Origin: a virus
Length of the DNA stretch: 21,912 bases
Virus record (IMG/VR): IMGVR_UViG_3300044619_000289
Location: 1 to 21,912 of that record
Direction: 5' to 3' (one strand)
Part shown: positions 16,067 to 21,912 of the stretch, piece by piece
Layout: each line of letters starts with the position of its first letter
Numbering within the stretch: position 1 is the first letter of the stretch
The notes under the pieces: model-generated
Told to the model about the DNA's origin: nothing
The model's input: only the letters and a program-made list of their open reading frames with translations
The model's database searches: none
Position numbers and translations under genes: made by a program

Positions 16067-16579
16067 TTAGTTCCCGATAATTATTATAGACACAATACTT
16101 GCATCGTTTGCGTTAAATGATGCCCCATACTCAAGTGCAAATGTTGCATTTAAAGTATTTTGTGAAATTAAATTATTTCCAGTTAAACTTGTTGTTCCAA
16201 CTCTATTACTTGCAGATGAAAAACAATAATTTGCGTCAGTCATTGCAGTAGTAAAAGTAATTGTATAGTTTCCAAATGAATTCCGAAGAACGCTTGTTAC
16301 ATTCCCACTTGCACGAATTAAACGATTCGTATTTGCTGTGCTGACTGCACCAGTAGTATCGCGTGTTCCATCAAAGTTCACCCATGCTCTACAAGCATAA
16401 GATGGGGCAGAACCAGATGCAGTAGATAGTGTCGTAGCAGTATCAGCGTTACCAGTCACATTCCCAGTCAAGTTCCCTGTAATTCCGCTAGTAGTTAGCG
16501 TAGCGGCAGTAGTGCCATTAACCTTGATATACCCTTGCGCGAGGCTGGAGTCGTTTTCTAATGAGAGTGATGTTGCCAT
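16067..16579 (-). CDS. short fiber-like protein (170 aa), paralogue of the 153-aa gene
   Basis: The start is placed at the ATG at 16579 (MATSLSLENDSSLAQGYIKV), 1 bp after the preceding TAA. A longer frame beginning at 16615 would overlap the upstream gene. The Thr/Gly-rich stalk (GNLTGNVTGNADTATTL) is a very common phage fiber motif. The module then begins CRAWVNFDGT and carries SFGNYTITFTTAMTDANY. It ends IIIIGN, paralleling IQVFGN in the 153-aa protein. The two genes also share junction sequence (AACTAATTTTATG follows each), which points to tandem duplication. Confidence 0.65.
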   Translation of the reverse strand: MATSLSLENDSSLAQGYIKVNGTTAATLTTSGITGNLTGNVTGNADTATTLSTASGSAPSYACRAWVNFDGTRDTTGAVSTANTNRLIRASGNVTSVLRNSFGNYTITFTTAMTDANYCFSSASNRVGTTSLTGNNLISQNTLNATFALEYGASFNANDASIVSIIIIGN

Positions 16580-16580
16580 A

Positions 16581-17156
16581 TTATTCGTAAGAAATGTTAA
16601 TTGTTCCAGCATCAAATGTGTCCGTTCCGTTTACTGTAGTAATGCGAAGTCTGGCTAAAGTTCCAGTTATTGTTTTAACACCACCTAAAGTAAATCCGTT
16701 ACTTATTGCCATACTTGCCCCAACACCAGAGCAAACCCAAGTGCTTCCGTTAATTTTTGATAGAAAAATATGTCCAGTAAGATTTGTTGTTGATCCTCCC
16801 AAAAGTAAAATAAAACCAGCGGTGCTTGTTCCAGATCCTCCACCAGTACTGCTATAACTGTTATATCCGATTGTCTCAAATGAAGATGCTCCAATTTGAA
16901 ATAGAATGTTACTGGCTCCTCCAGTAGATAAACTATCTAAAATAATCGTAATCCGTTTCACCCAACTTGGGATTCCAGTAAAATCAACAGCAGTTCCAGA
17001 TGCGGTTTGTGCAGTTGCGAGAGTTAGTTGCGAATAATCAGTTCCAACACTTGCTTGTGATACTACTCCAGAAGATGATTTCAAGATACCATTGATTGAT
17101 CCAATAGTTGCTCCGGGTGTTACTACTCCTGTTGTTCCATTAATTGTTACTGGCAT
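16581..17156 (-). CDS. short fiber-like protein (191 aa)
   Basis: Begins MPVTINGTTGVVTPGATIGS, close to the typical opening of phage fiber proteins that carry a short ING-TTG repeat. A Ser/Thr linker follows, then a beta module beginning ASGTAVDFTGIPSWVKRITI and continuing FQIGASSFETIGYNSY. This module is common in fibers and spikes of aquatic phages. It ends NGTDTFDAGTINISYE. Position in the fiber cluster supports a virion role. Confidence 0.65.
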   Translation of the reverse strand: MPVTINGTTGVVTPGATIGSINGILKSSSGVVSQASVGTDYSQLTLATAQTASGTAVDFTGIPSWVKRITIILDSLSTGGASNILFQIGASSFETIGYNSYSSTGGGSGTSTAGFILLLGGSTTNLTGHIFLSKINGSTWVCSGVGASMAISNGFTLGGVKTITGTLARLRITTVNGTDTFDAGTINISYE

Positions 17157-17168
17157 AATTTTAATTTT

Positions 17169-17810
17169 CTATACTACTGTCCATGTTGATCCGCTTGGCA
17201 CTGTCACAGTAACGCCAGAGTCAATTGTAACTGGCCCTGCCGTCATTGCGTTTTTGTTTGTGGAAATTGTATAGTCAGTGGTGACATTTTGGTCGTTTTC
17301 CCAAAAGATAGCGTCTCCTCCTGCTCCTGTTGCGCCACCAGCAGGGCCAGTTGCTCCCGTTGAACCAGTAGCACCACCACCAGGCCCAATTGGGCCTTGA
17401 GGGCCAGTCGCGCCAATCGGCCCCATCGGCCCAGTTGCGCCTGCTCCGGGGCCAGTTGCGCCAGTTTTACCATTCAATGATACAATGACAATCTCATCAC
17501 CAGATGGGACGGGATTGTTCATTGTGATGGTATATGGGTATCCATGGGTGATTGTATAATCCAATGGGTCTTGGACTACTCCATCAATCGTTACAAGGAA
17601 TGATGCGCTATTGGTTGTTGCGGCTCCGTCAATGTTGAAGGTAACTTCAGTCCCATCACCGATATATCCCCAACGGATACCGCCACCAGTTTCTGAAGCA
17701 ACTATAGCTATACGAGCGTAATAAGCTGCACGATCCGCAATCGAGTTCAATGCCGCTTCACTTGGGCCGCATGGATTGCATTTAGAACTTCTGGAATTTC
17801 CGCAACTCAT
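17169..17810 (-). CDS. collagen-like tail fiber protein (213 aa)
   Basis: The N-terminus is MSCGNSRSSKCNPCGPSEAA, with three cysteines. Residues about 45-112 are a beta module (WGYIGDGTEVTFNI, VTIDGVVQDPLDYTIT, PSGDEIVIVSLNG) well known in phage fibers. A collagen-like Gly-X-Y tract (about 114-165, mostly GATGP and GPIG) follows. The final 48 residues (DAIFWENDQNV ... GVTVTVPSGSTWTVV) match the C-terminus of the 692-aa protein. It starts 6 bp after dyad copy 6, with no SD. It is likely a trimeric fiber whose C-terminal module may mediate trimerisation or attachment. Confidence 0.75.
   Translation of the reverse strand: MSCGNSRSSKCNPCGPSEAALNSIADRAAYYARIAIVASETGGGIRWGYIGDGTEVTFNIDGAATTNSASFLVTIDGVVQDPLDYTITHGYPYTITMNNPVPSGDEIVIVSLNGKTGATGPGAGATGPMGPIGATGPQGPIGPGGGATGSTGATGPAGGATGAGGDAIFWENDQNVTTDYTISTNKNAMTAGPVTIDSGVTVTVPSGSTWTVV
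17316..17471 (-). repeat. collagen-like Gly-X-Y coding repeat (213-aa fiber)
   Basis: About 52 codons of Gly-X-Y triplets, mainly GAT/GPx, with glycine interruptions (GPGGGATG). Opposite-strand frames here give Pro-Val-Ala repeats that are artefacts. Confidence 0.8.
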
Positions 17811-17816
17811 AGTTGA

Positions 17817-17832
17817 TTATCGTTTACGATAA
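17817..17832. promoter_or_regulatory. dispersed 16-bp dyad, copy 5, 6 bp before the 213-aa fiber ATG
   Basis: TTATCGTTTACGATAA, identical to the copy at 19955. On the transcribed strand it forms a 6-bp stem with a UAAA loop ending 6 nt before AUG, in a 60-bp gap between two collagen-like fiber genes. Confidence 0.7.
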
Positions 17833-17870
17833 GGTTGATTGTTTTCATTGCAAGCATTTTTTTCAAAGAA

Positions 17871-19949
17871 TTACACCACTGTCCATATTCCACCAGATGG
17901 AACTGTTACCACAACTCCAGAGGCTATTGTAATCGGGCCAAAGCTACCAGCGTTTATTCCAACTGGAATTGAATATGATGTATTCACAGTTTGACCATTC
18001 TGCCAAAAGATAGCATCAGTTCCTGCACCTGTTGCCCCACCGCCAGAACCTGCAGGTCCAGTAGCTCCAGTTGCACCTACTACTCCAGTTGCGCCCATAT
18101 TGCCAGTTCTTGAAAATGTAATAAACCGATTATCAAAATCAAGAGCTGGAACCGCGCCAGCAATTATAGATATTGGAACTTTGAAATAAGTCCCAGCATC
18201 TATTAATGTTCCTGTAATAGCAATTTGCGAATTAAATGCTCCCAATGTTGATGGTATTGCAATAAATCCGTATGGGTTTCCATTTGTGCTATCATCCCAA
18301 ATTGAAATAGCTGTTGCTCTATTAATGCCATCAGCACCTATTTTAGAAATATACATTTGAGTCACACTCGATGCGACTGTTGAATTCATTCTAAAGAAAC
18401 CATTTCCGGGATCAGAATCAGTTGTAATTGTAGAAACTTGATACCGCATTCCAGCAGGAAGCCCAGTCGCGCCAGACGCACCGATGCCAGTGGCTCCAGT
18501 AGAACCAGTAGAACCTTGCGTTCCCTGTATGCCTTGAACTCCCTGCAATCCAGTTGCGCCTGTGCTTCCTTGGATTCCTTGCAATCCAGTTGCGCCAGTT
18601 GAACCAATCAATCCTGTCGCGCCTTGCAGTCCAGTTGCTCCTGTAGCTCCAATGCCAGTCGCTCCAGTCAATCCTTGAATACCCGTGCTTCCAGTTGCGC
18701 CTTGCCCGCCTGTAACGCCAGTAGCTCCAGTGCTGCCAGTTAATCCTGTCGCACCAGTTAAGCCAGATGTAACAATCGCAAAAATCAATTGCTGGTTGTT
18801 AGAAAATTGCGATGTTCCACCAGAAGCAACAAGAGTTACTGGAATTGAGATATAACTATTAAGAACAACAGTTGGAGTTGCTGAAATTTGCCAAGTTTGA
18901 AAGTTGTTTGAGTTCCCTTGATCTTGGATAATAAATGTGTCTCCAGTCTTAAAAAGCGGGAAGAAAACATCAATATCATTTCCAAGTGCATCGATATGAG
19001 AAAGAGTTACAATCGTTGATGAGGTTTGCGTGGCATTGTCCCAATACAATGTTTGAACTGATGGAACACCAGATAGCGTTGTTGTATCTGCTTTGTAATT
19101 GTAAAATGAAGAAGATTGTCCAGCCGCGCCAGTAGCACCTGTAAGACCAGTTGCTCCAGTTGATCCGATTCCGGTTGCGCCAGTCGCCCCATCATTTCCA
19201 ACAATGCCAGTCGCGCCAGTGCTTCCATCTAACCCCGCAATACCTGTTGCGCCAGTGCTGCCCTCTAACCCTTGAATTCCAGTAGCACCAGTTGATCCCG
19301 TGCTTCCTTCAATTCCTTGGTTTCCTTGGATGCCTTGAACGCCTTGAGGCCCAGTTGCTCCAATTAAACCTTGTATTCCAGTAGCTCCGGTTGCGCCTTC
19401 TCCAGTAGCTCCCGTAGCCCCTGTCAATCCAGTCGCTCCAGTCGGGCCATCAACTCCAGTTGATCCAGTCGCTCCAGAACCGCTTGCACCCATTGGCCCA
19501 GTCAATCCTGTAGCTCCGCGAGGGCCAACCATTCCAGTAGCACCTTCCGGCCCAATCGGGCCTTGCTGCCCCGTGGCTCCGGTAGCACCAGTTGAGCCAA
19601 TACCAGTAGAACCTTGTTGTCCAGTCGCGCCTTGCTGACCTTGAATTCCTGTGCTACCTGTAGCTCCACGCAATCCTGTAGCACCTGTAGTTCCGTTAAT
19701 GCCAGATAATCCCGTAGCTCCAGTTGCCCCTTCACCAGTGGCTCCGGTTGCGCCCGTTGGCCCTCCAGATGGGCCAGTTGCACCCTGCAAACCTGTAGCA
19801 CCTGTAGCCCCAACTCCTGTAGCCCCAGTAGCCCCACTTGCTCCAATGGATTGTAATGCTATGCAAGCTGACTTCGCGGCACTTGCAGCACTTTCTTTTG
19901 CTGACCTTGCATAAGATGCAACTATGATAGTTTCATTACAATTTCCCAT
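17871..19949 (-). CDS. large collagen-like tail fiber protein (692 aa)
   Basis: The N-terminal 35 residues are an Ala/Ser-rich helix with two cysteines ([20 protein letters not shown]). A collagen-like tract covers about 36-279, a globular beta domain about 280-395, a second collagen tract about 396-498, a second related globular domain about 499-616, a short third collagen tract about 617-644, and a C-terminal module about 645-692 shared with the 213-aa protein. The two globular domains share a pattern (W/F...D, then a Y/F-x-IPV/VPI strand and F-N-x-Q/F-DNRF), indicating internal duplication. The protein should form a long flexible trimer at the cell surface end. It lacks an SD and has dyad copy 6 5 bp before the ATG. 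Confidence 0.8.
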   Translation of the reverse strand: MGNCNETIIVASYARSAKESAASAAKSACIALQSIGASGATGATGVGATGATGLQGATGPSGGPTGATGATGEGATGATGLSGINGTTGATGLRGATGSTGIQGQQGATGQQGSTGIGSTGATGATGQQGPIGPEGATGMVGPRGATGLTGPMGASGSGATGSTGVDGPTGATGLTGATGATGEGATGATGIQGLIGATGPQGVQGIQGNQGIEGSTGSTGATGIQGLEGSTGATGIAGLDGSTGATGIVGNDGATGATGIGSTGATGLTGATGAAGQSSSFYNYKADTTTLSGVPSVQTLYWDNATQTSSTIVTLSHIDALGNDIDVFFPLFKTGDTFIIQDQGNSNNFQTWQISATPTVVLNSYISIPVTLVASGGTSQFSNNQQLIFAIVTSGLTGATGLTGSTGATGVTGGQGATGSTGIQGLTGATGIGATGATGLQGATGLIGSTGATGLQGIQGSTGATGLQGVQGIQGTQGSTGSTGATGIGASGATGLPAGMRYQVSTITTDSDPGNGFFRMNSTVASSVTQMYISKIGADGINRATAISIWDDSTNGNPYGFIAIPSTLGAFNSQIAITGTLIDAGTYFKVPISIIAGAVPALDFDNRFITFSRTGNMGATGVVGATGATGPAGSGGGATGAGTDAIFWQNGQTVNTSYSIPVGINAGSFGPITIASGVVVTVPSGGIWTVV
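18456..18764 (-). repeat. collagen-like Gly-X-Y coding repeat, second block
   Basis: About 103 codons of Gly-X-Y (GATGLQG, GSTGATG, GIQG types) between the two globular domains of the 692-aa fiber. Confidence 0.8.
19113..19844 (-). repeat. collagen-like Gly-X-Y coding repeat, first block
   Basis: About 244 codons of Gly-X-Y, dominated by GATGATG, GSTG, GIQG and GPxG units. Irregular glycine breaks ([10 protein letters not shown]) occur at intervals. Such repeats expand and contract easily, so length variation between relatives is expected. Confidence 0.85.
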
Positions 19950-19954
19950 ATGGA

Positions 19955-19970
19955 TTATCGTTTACGATAA
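19955..19970. promoter_or_regulatory. dispersed 16-bp dyad, copy 6, 5 bp before the 692-aa fiber ATG
   Basis: TTATCGTTTACGATAA, 16/16 identical to the copy at 17817. It sits in the 34-bp gap between the endolysin stop and the fiber ATG, at the SD position. Confidence 0.7.
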
Positions 19971-19983
19971 AGTGATTTTAAAT

Positions 19984-20529
19984 TCAAGATGTTTGTTCCA
20001 CCAATAGGTATGGAATTGTTTTTTGGTTGTATCTATTCATTTCAGAATAGACAAGGTTGATGAATCCATCCCATTGCGGAGGGTAGATCGTCTGGCATCC
20101 CAATGACGATGTTGTGTTATACCCGCCCTTGTGGATGTTGATTGCTACTCCCATCGAATCACCTTCGCCATCTCGCGTAACAGGGAGTTCTTCTTTTGAG
20201 TTAGCAGGTCGCAACGCTGGGTAGCCGCCTCCGGGTTTAGAGATACCATGATTGCCCTTACGATACCTATGAACGCCCGTTTTAAGAACCGCGATACCTT
20301 TCTTAAAAACTGATGGATCAGTATTGGCGTTGAAAGTAGCATGAACAGAAGGAGATAGTAGTATAATCGCATCGTCGTAGATGCCCCTTTGGTTGCCTGA
20401 TGGTTGAAATGTTTCAGAATAATACCCCCTAATACCGATTAAAACAACTCTATCTTCTATTCCTGCTTTTATAGCCATAGCTAAAGATTTTTCTTTAGCT
20501 TGTTGAGGTCTTGACTTTGGAATCATCAT
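19984..20529 (-). CDS. putative endolysin, L,D-transpeptidase (YkuD)-like (181 aa)
   Basis: The C-terminal half holds a YkuD-type signature: INIHKGGYNTTSSLGCQTI with H133, S142, G144 and C145, matching the family's His ... S-x-G-C catalytic arrangement. An upstream motif (KTGVHRYRKGNHG, about 84-95) resembles the substrate-side loop of such phage enzymes. The family acts on peptidoglycan stem peptides through a cysteine; in phages related proteins are likely lysis enzymes. The gene follows holin and lipoprotein genes on the same strand, but an HNH gene now separates it from them. Two ATGs lie in tandem at 20529 and 20526. No signal peptide is visible, consistent with holin-dependent release. 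A virion-associated lysin is an alternative. Confidence 0.65.
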   Translation of the reverse strand: MMIPKSRPQQAKEKSLAMAIKAGIEDRVVLIGIRGYYSETFQPSGNQRGIYDDAIILLSPSVHATFNANTDPSVFKKGIAVLKTGVHRYRKGNHGISKPGGGYPALRPANSKEELPVTRDGEGDSMGVAINIHKGGYNTTSSLGCQTIYPPQWDGFINLVYSEMNRYNQKTIPYLLVEQTS

Positions 20530-20545
20530 ATATTACTCTTCATCT

Positions 20546-21076
20546 ATGAAGACTTGTTGCAGATGTAAAACCGAAAAAGAATTGAACGAATTTGTTAAAT
20601 CCTCCAGATCGAAAGATGGATTTTCTAACAGATGTAAGCATTGCCATAGAATTGCAAGCATTAAATCGTGTAGAGATAATCCAGATGGGAGAAAAGAATC
20701 TTGCCAGAAATATTACGAAACACACAAACAAGAACATATGAAAAGATGTGTTTCTTGGGCTAAAAGAAATCCACAAAAAGTTAAAGAGATCAAGTTGAGG
20801 TGTTTTAAAAATATGACAGAAGATCAGATTAAAAGACTCAATCAGCACAGAAGAAAATCCACAATACAGCAAAGACAAAAATTCCCTGATAAATATAAAG
20901 CAAGAAGCAAAGTTAATAATGCTATTGCCAAAAATAAAATCCCCAAGGTTTCCACATTGCAATGTATAAATTGCGGGAATCAAGCACAACAATATCATCA
21001 CCATAATGGCTATAATATTGAACATTGGCTCGATGTTGTGCCTATGTGTATTCCTTGTCATTCTTTGGAGAAATAA
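20546..21076 (+). CDS. HNH endonuclease (free-standing, mobile type, 176 aa)
   Basis: This is the only clear plus-strand gene in the window. The N-terminus has a zinc-finger-like element (C4/C5-x-C7 ... C30-x2-C33: CCRCKTEKELNEF then RCKHCH). A Lys/Arg-rich helical centre (about 60-130) is typical of DNA binding. The C-terminal HNH core is LQCINCGNQAQQYHHHNGY then IEHWLDVVPMCIPCH, with C140-x2-C143, H151-153, N154, H160 and C168-x2-C171. It is more AT-rich than its neighbours and sits exactly between the holin stop (4 bp away) and the endolysin start (16 bp), opposite to their transcription. These are marks of a homing-type insertion. No SD and only weak promoter-like bases precede it. Confidence 0.88.
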   Translation: MKTCCRCKTEKELNEFVKSSRSKDGFSNRCKHCHRIASIKSCRDNPDGRKESCQKYYETHKQEHMKRCVSWAKRNPQKVKEIKLRCFKNMTEDQIKRLNQHRRKSTIQQRQKFPDKYKARSKVNNAIAKNKIPKVSTLQCINCGNQAQQYHHHNGYNIEHWLDVVPMCIPCHSLEK

Positions 21077-21079
21077 CCA

Positions 21080-21250
21080 TTAGCCTTTACGGATCACGTT
21101 GATTAGTCCGACAAGTCCGAGTCCAGCGACAAGGATTGCTTCTTGAAGTTCTGGTTCGATCTTCACTCCGACTGCCGTAGCAATCAGAATCAATCCGCGC
21201 CAAGTTGAATTTTCACTGAGTCGTTGAAGTAGTATATTTACGATTTTCAT
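21080..21250 (-). CDS. holin (56 aa, two transmembrane helices)
   Basis: Begins MKIVNILLQRLSENSTWRGL. Two hydrophobic segments, about 17-30 (TWRGLILIATAVGV) and 37-52 (EAILVAGLGLVGLINVI), are joined by a short acidic turn (IEPELQ), and the protein ends in a basic RKG tail. This matches a common family of small phage holins that open the inner membrane at lysis. The start overlaps the lipoprotein stop as ATGA, and AAGGAA 7 nt upstream is one of the few good SD sites in the window. The lysis enzyme would have been the next gene before the HNH insertion. Confidence 0.75.
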   Translation of the reverse strand: MKIVNILLQRLSENSTWRGLILIATAVGVKIEPELQEAILVAGLGLVGLINVIRKG

Positions 21251-21405
21251 TTCTTTGTTCCTTTTGGTTCTGGAAGTTCATATGTGATCCTTCCAAAGTC
21301 TGTCTGTAGGGAAATTCCAAGTGTCTCGCACCCAGTCAAAAATGCCATTGCAAGAAATGCAAATGAGATCAAAATTAGTCCAAGCGCGATTTGTTTAGGA
21401 TTCAT
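21247..21405 (-). CDS. small lipoprotein, possible outer spanin (52 aa)
   Basis: An N-terminal hydrophobic signal (IALGLILISFAFLAMAFLTG) ends in a lipobox L-T-G-C26, after which a 26-residue periplasmic tail follows (ETLGISLQTDFGRITYELPE). Lipid attachment at C26 is expected. In lysis cassettes such short lipoproteins usually act as outer spanins (Rz1-type) that help break the outer membrane, which would imply a Gram-negative host. The tail is less proline-rich than classic Rz1, and no separate inner spanin is seen, so a different envelope lipoprotein is possible. Overlaps both neighbours by ATGA. Confidence 0.6.
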   Translation of the reverse strand: MNPKQIALGLILISFAFLAMAFLTGCETLGISLQTDFGRITYELPEPKGTKK

Positions 21406-21581
21406 TTACTTTTATTCCAGTTACGCACGATAACAATAAGCGATCCAATTCCAACTGCAATACCGACGAGAAGAGAAACAATCCGCAACCATGCTTCGAT
21501 TTCTGGCAGCAATGAAATTCCAACTGATGTTGCCGTAGCAATAACTCCTGCCATGCCTGCGTTAAATGAGTGAGTGTCCAT
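21402..21581 (-). CDS. small membrane protein, holin-like (59 aa)
   Basis: Begins MDTHSFNAGMAGVIATATSV. Two hydrophobic helices at about 9-25 and 34-52 (IVSLLVGIAVGIGSLIVIV) are separated by PEIEAWL, and the tail is basic (RNWNKSK). This topology is that of class II holins or antiholins. Placed just before the lipoprotein and the second holin, it could be the antiholin or a partner holin. The ATG overlaps the preceding stop as TAATG. Confidence 0.6.
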   Translation of the reverse strand: MDTHSFNAGMAGVIATATSVGISLLPEIEAWLRIVSLLVGIAVGIGSLIVIVRNWNKSK

Positions 21582-21742
21582 TATTCTGGTTTTTCTACTA
21601 ATGCAGCAAAATCAACTTCGCTTGTTTTTTTAATAATCATTCCTTCTGGAACAATCCATCCTGCTGCATTCTCTTCATCCAACACGATGATGTTTTCCAA
21701 CCAGTTTCCTGCCTCGTTAATTATAGCGTATCGTTCTAACAT
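21581..21742 (-). CDS. small phage protein of unknown function (53 aa)
   Basis: Sequence starts MLERYAIINEAGNWLENIIV and continues to WIVPEGMIIKKTSE. It has the short form (YAIIN ... G ... NIIV-D ... W-x2-P-x-G) seen in many tiny phage proteins that follow tail fiber genes. It is a single beta-type unit, soluble, and lies between a fiber gene and the lysis genes. No function is known; a fiber-associated or accessory role is inferred only from position. Confidence 0.6.
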   Translation of the reverse strand: MLERYAIINEAGNWLENIIVLDEENAAGWIVPEGMIIKKTSEVDFAALVEKPE

Positions 21743-21743
21743 A

Positions 21744-21912
21744 TTAGTAATAAGTTGTTACAATCATAAATCCGTTGCCACCATTGCCGCCAGCACCAGA
21801 GTTGTTGTTTTGCGATGCTCCACCACCACCACCGCCAGAGCAAAATCCTCCATTGCCACCATTGCCGCCATCACCAGTAATGCTTGAGCCACCGCCGCCG
21901 CCACCAGTTCCT
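21744..21912 (-). CDS. C-terminal end of a glycine-rich tail fiber / adhesin (partial, 56 aa seen)
   Basis: The gene enters from the right edge. The visible 56 residues are strongly glycine-rich with polyglycine runs and GGNGGNG motifs, ending GFMIVTTYY. Such tips, with Gly-rich loops and a short hydrophobic/aromatic last strand, are typical of phage fiber ends and distal adhesins that touch the receptor. The stop is 1 bp before the next ATG. The stalk lies outside the window. Confidence 0.7.
   Translation of the reverse strand, partial: GTGGGGGGSSITGDGGNGGNGGFCSGGGGGGASQNNNSGAGGNGGNGFMIVTTYY

Noticed and set aside
16065-16080. Half-match to the 16-bp dyad (CGATAA arm only)
   Set aside because: The left arm does not match, and the sequence encodes the conserved IIGN end of a fiber module that also ends the neighbouring paralogue.
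17316-19844. Possible CRISPR-like or satellite repeats on the plus strand
   Set aside because: Repeats have triplet codon structure of Gly-X-Y, with no constant spacer length or fixed repeat.
19651-19914. Plus-strand Pro-Val-Ala repeat frame
   Set aside because: Complement of the collagen-like GATG repeats.
20540-21061. Minus-strand 173-codon hydrophobic frame antisense to the HNH gene
   Set aside because: Although in the strand of the lysis operon, its Phe/Ile-rich sequence is the complement of Lys/Asn-rich HNH codons; the HNH motifs are unmistakable.

Overview
The window looks like part of the genome of a tailed double-stranded DNA bacteriophage, most likely podovirus-like (short tail). 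Every gene but one is read leftward (minus strand). Genes are packed with ATGA or TAATG overlaps, and the order (fibers, lysis cassette, fibers, tail nozzle/neck, very large ejection-type proteins, terminator, early nucleic-acid genes) is a phage order. Terminase, portal, capsid and polymerase genes are not here and must lie outside. The host cannot be named. Almost no start codon has a good Shine-Dalgarno sequence, which hints at a host or phage that relies little on SD pairing. Several fiber modules resemble those of aquatic phages, including cyanophages, but that is only a resemblance.

Right to left, in the direction of transcription: (1) 21744-21912, the end of a glycine-rich fiber or adhesin. 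(2) 19984-21742, a lysis cassette of a 53-aa protein, a 59-aa two-helix membrane protein, a 52-aa lipoprotein (spanin-like), a 56-aa holin and a 181-aa L,D-transpeptidase-like endolysin. A plus-strand HNH endonuclease gene (20546-21076) sits exactly between holin and endolysin. (3) 14317-19949, a run of tail-fiber proteins: two collagen-like (692 and 213 aa, sharing a C-terminal module), several short fiber-like proteins that look like tandem module duplications, and a fiber-assembly-like protein. (4) 9210-14317, a beta-propeller-like nozzle protein, a small fiber-like protein, a 54-aa protein, a neck/adaptor-like protein, a cupin-like protein and a 366-aa internal-virion-like protein. (5) 1580-9206, two large virion proteins (571 and 1967 aa), probably ejected with the DNA. 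(6) 1394-1579, a regulatory interval with a strong terminator and two leftward promoters with identical boxes. (7) 1-1393, small early genes, a RecB/Cas4-type nuclease and the start of an OB-fold-like protein.

The most interesting signal is a dispersed 16-bp dyad, TTATCG-NTTN-CGATAA, present six times and always in the same orientation. Three copies lie 5-6 bp upstream of start codons, where an SD would normally be. One lies beside the early promoter. Two lie inside the 1967-aa gene in different reading frames, so protein sequence does not explain them. It could be an operator/stoperator-like silencing system or a family of RNA hairpins controlling translation or processing; the sequence alone cannot decide.
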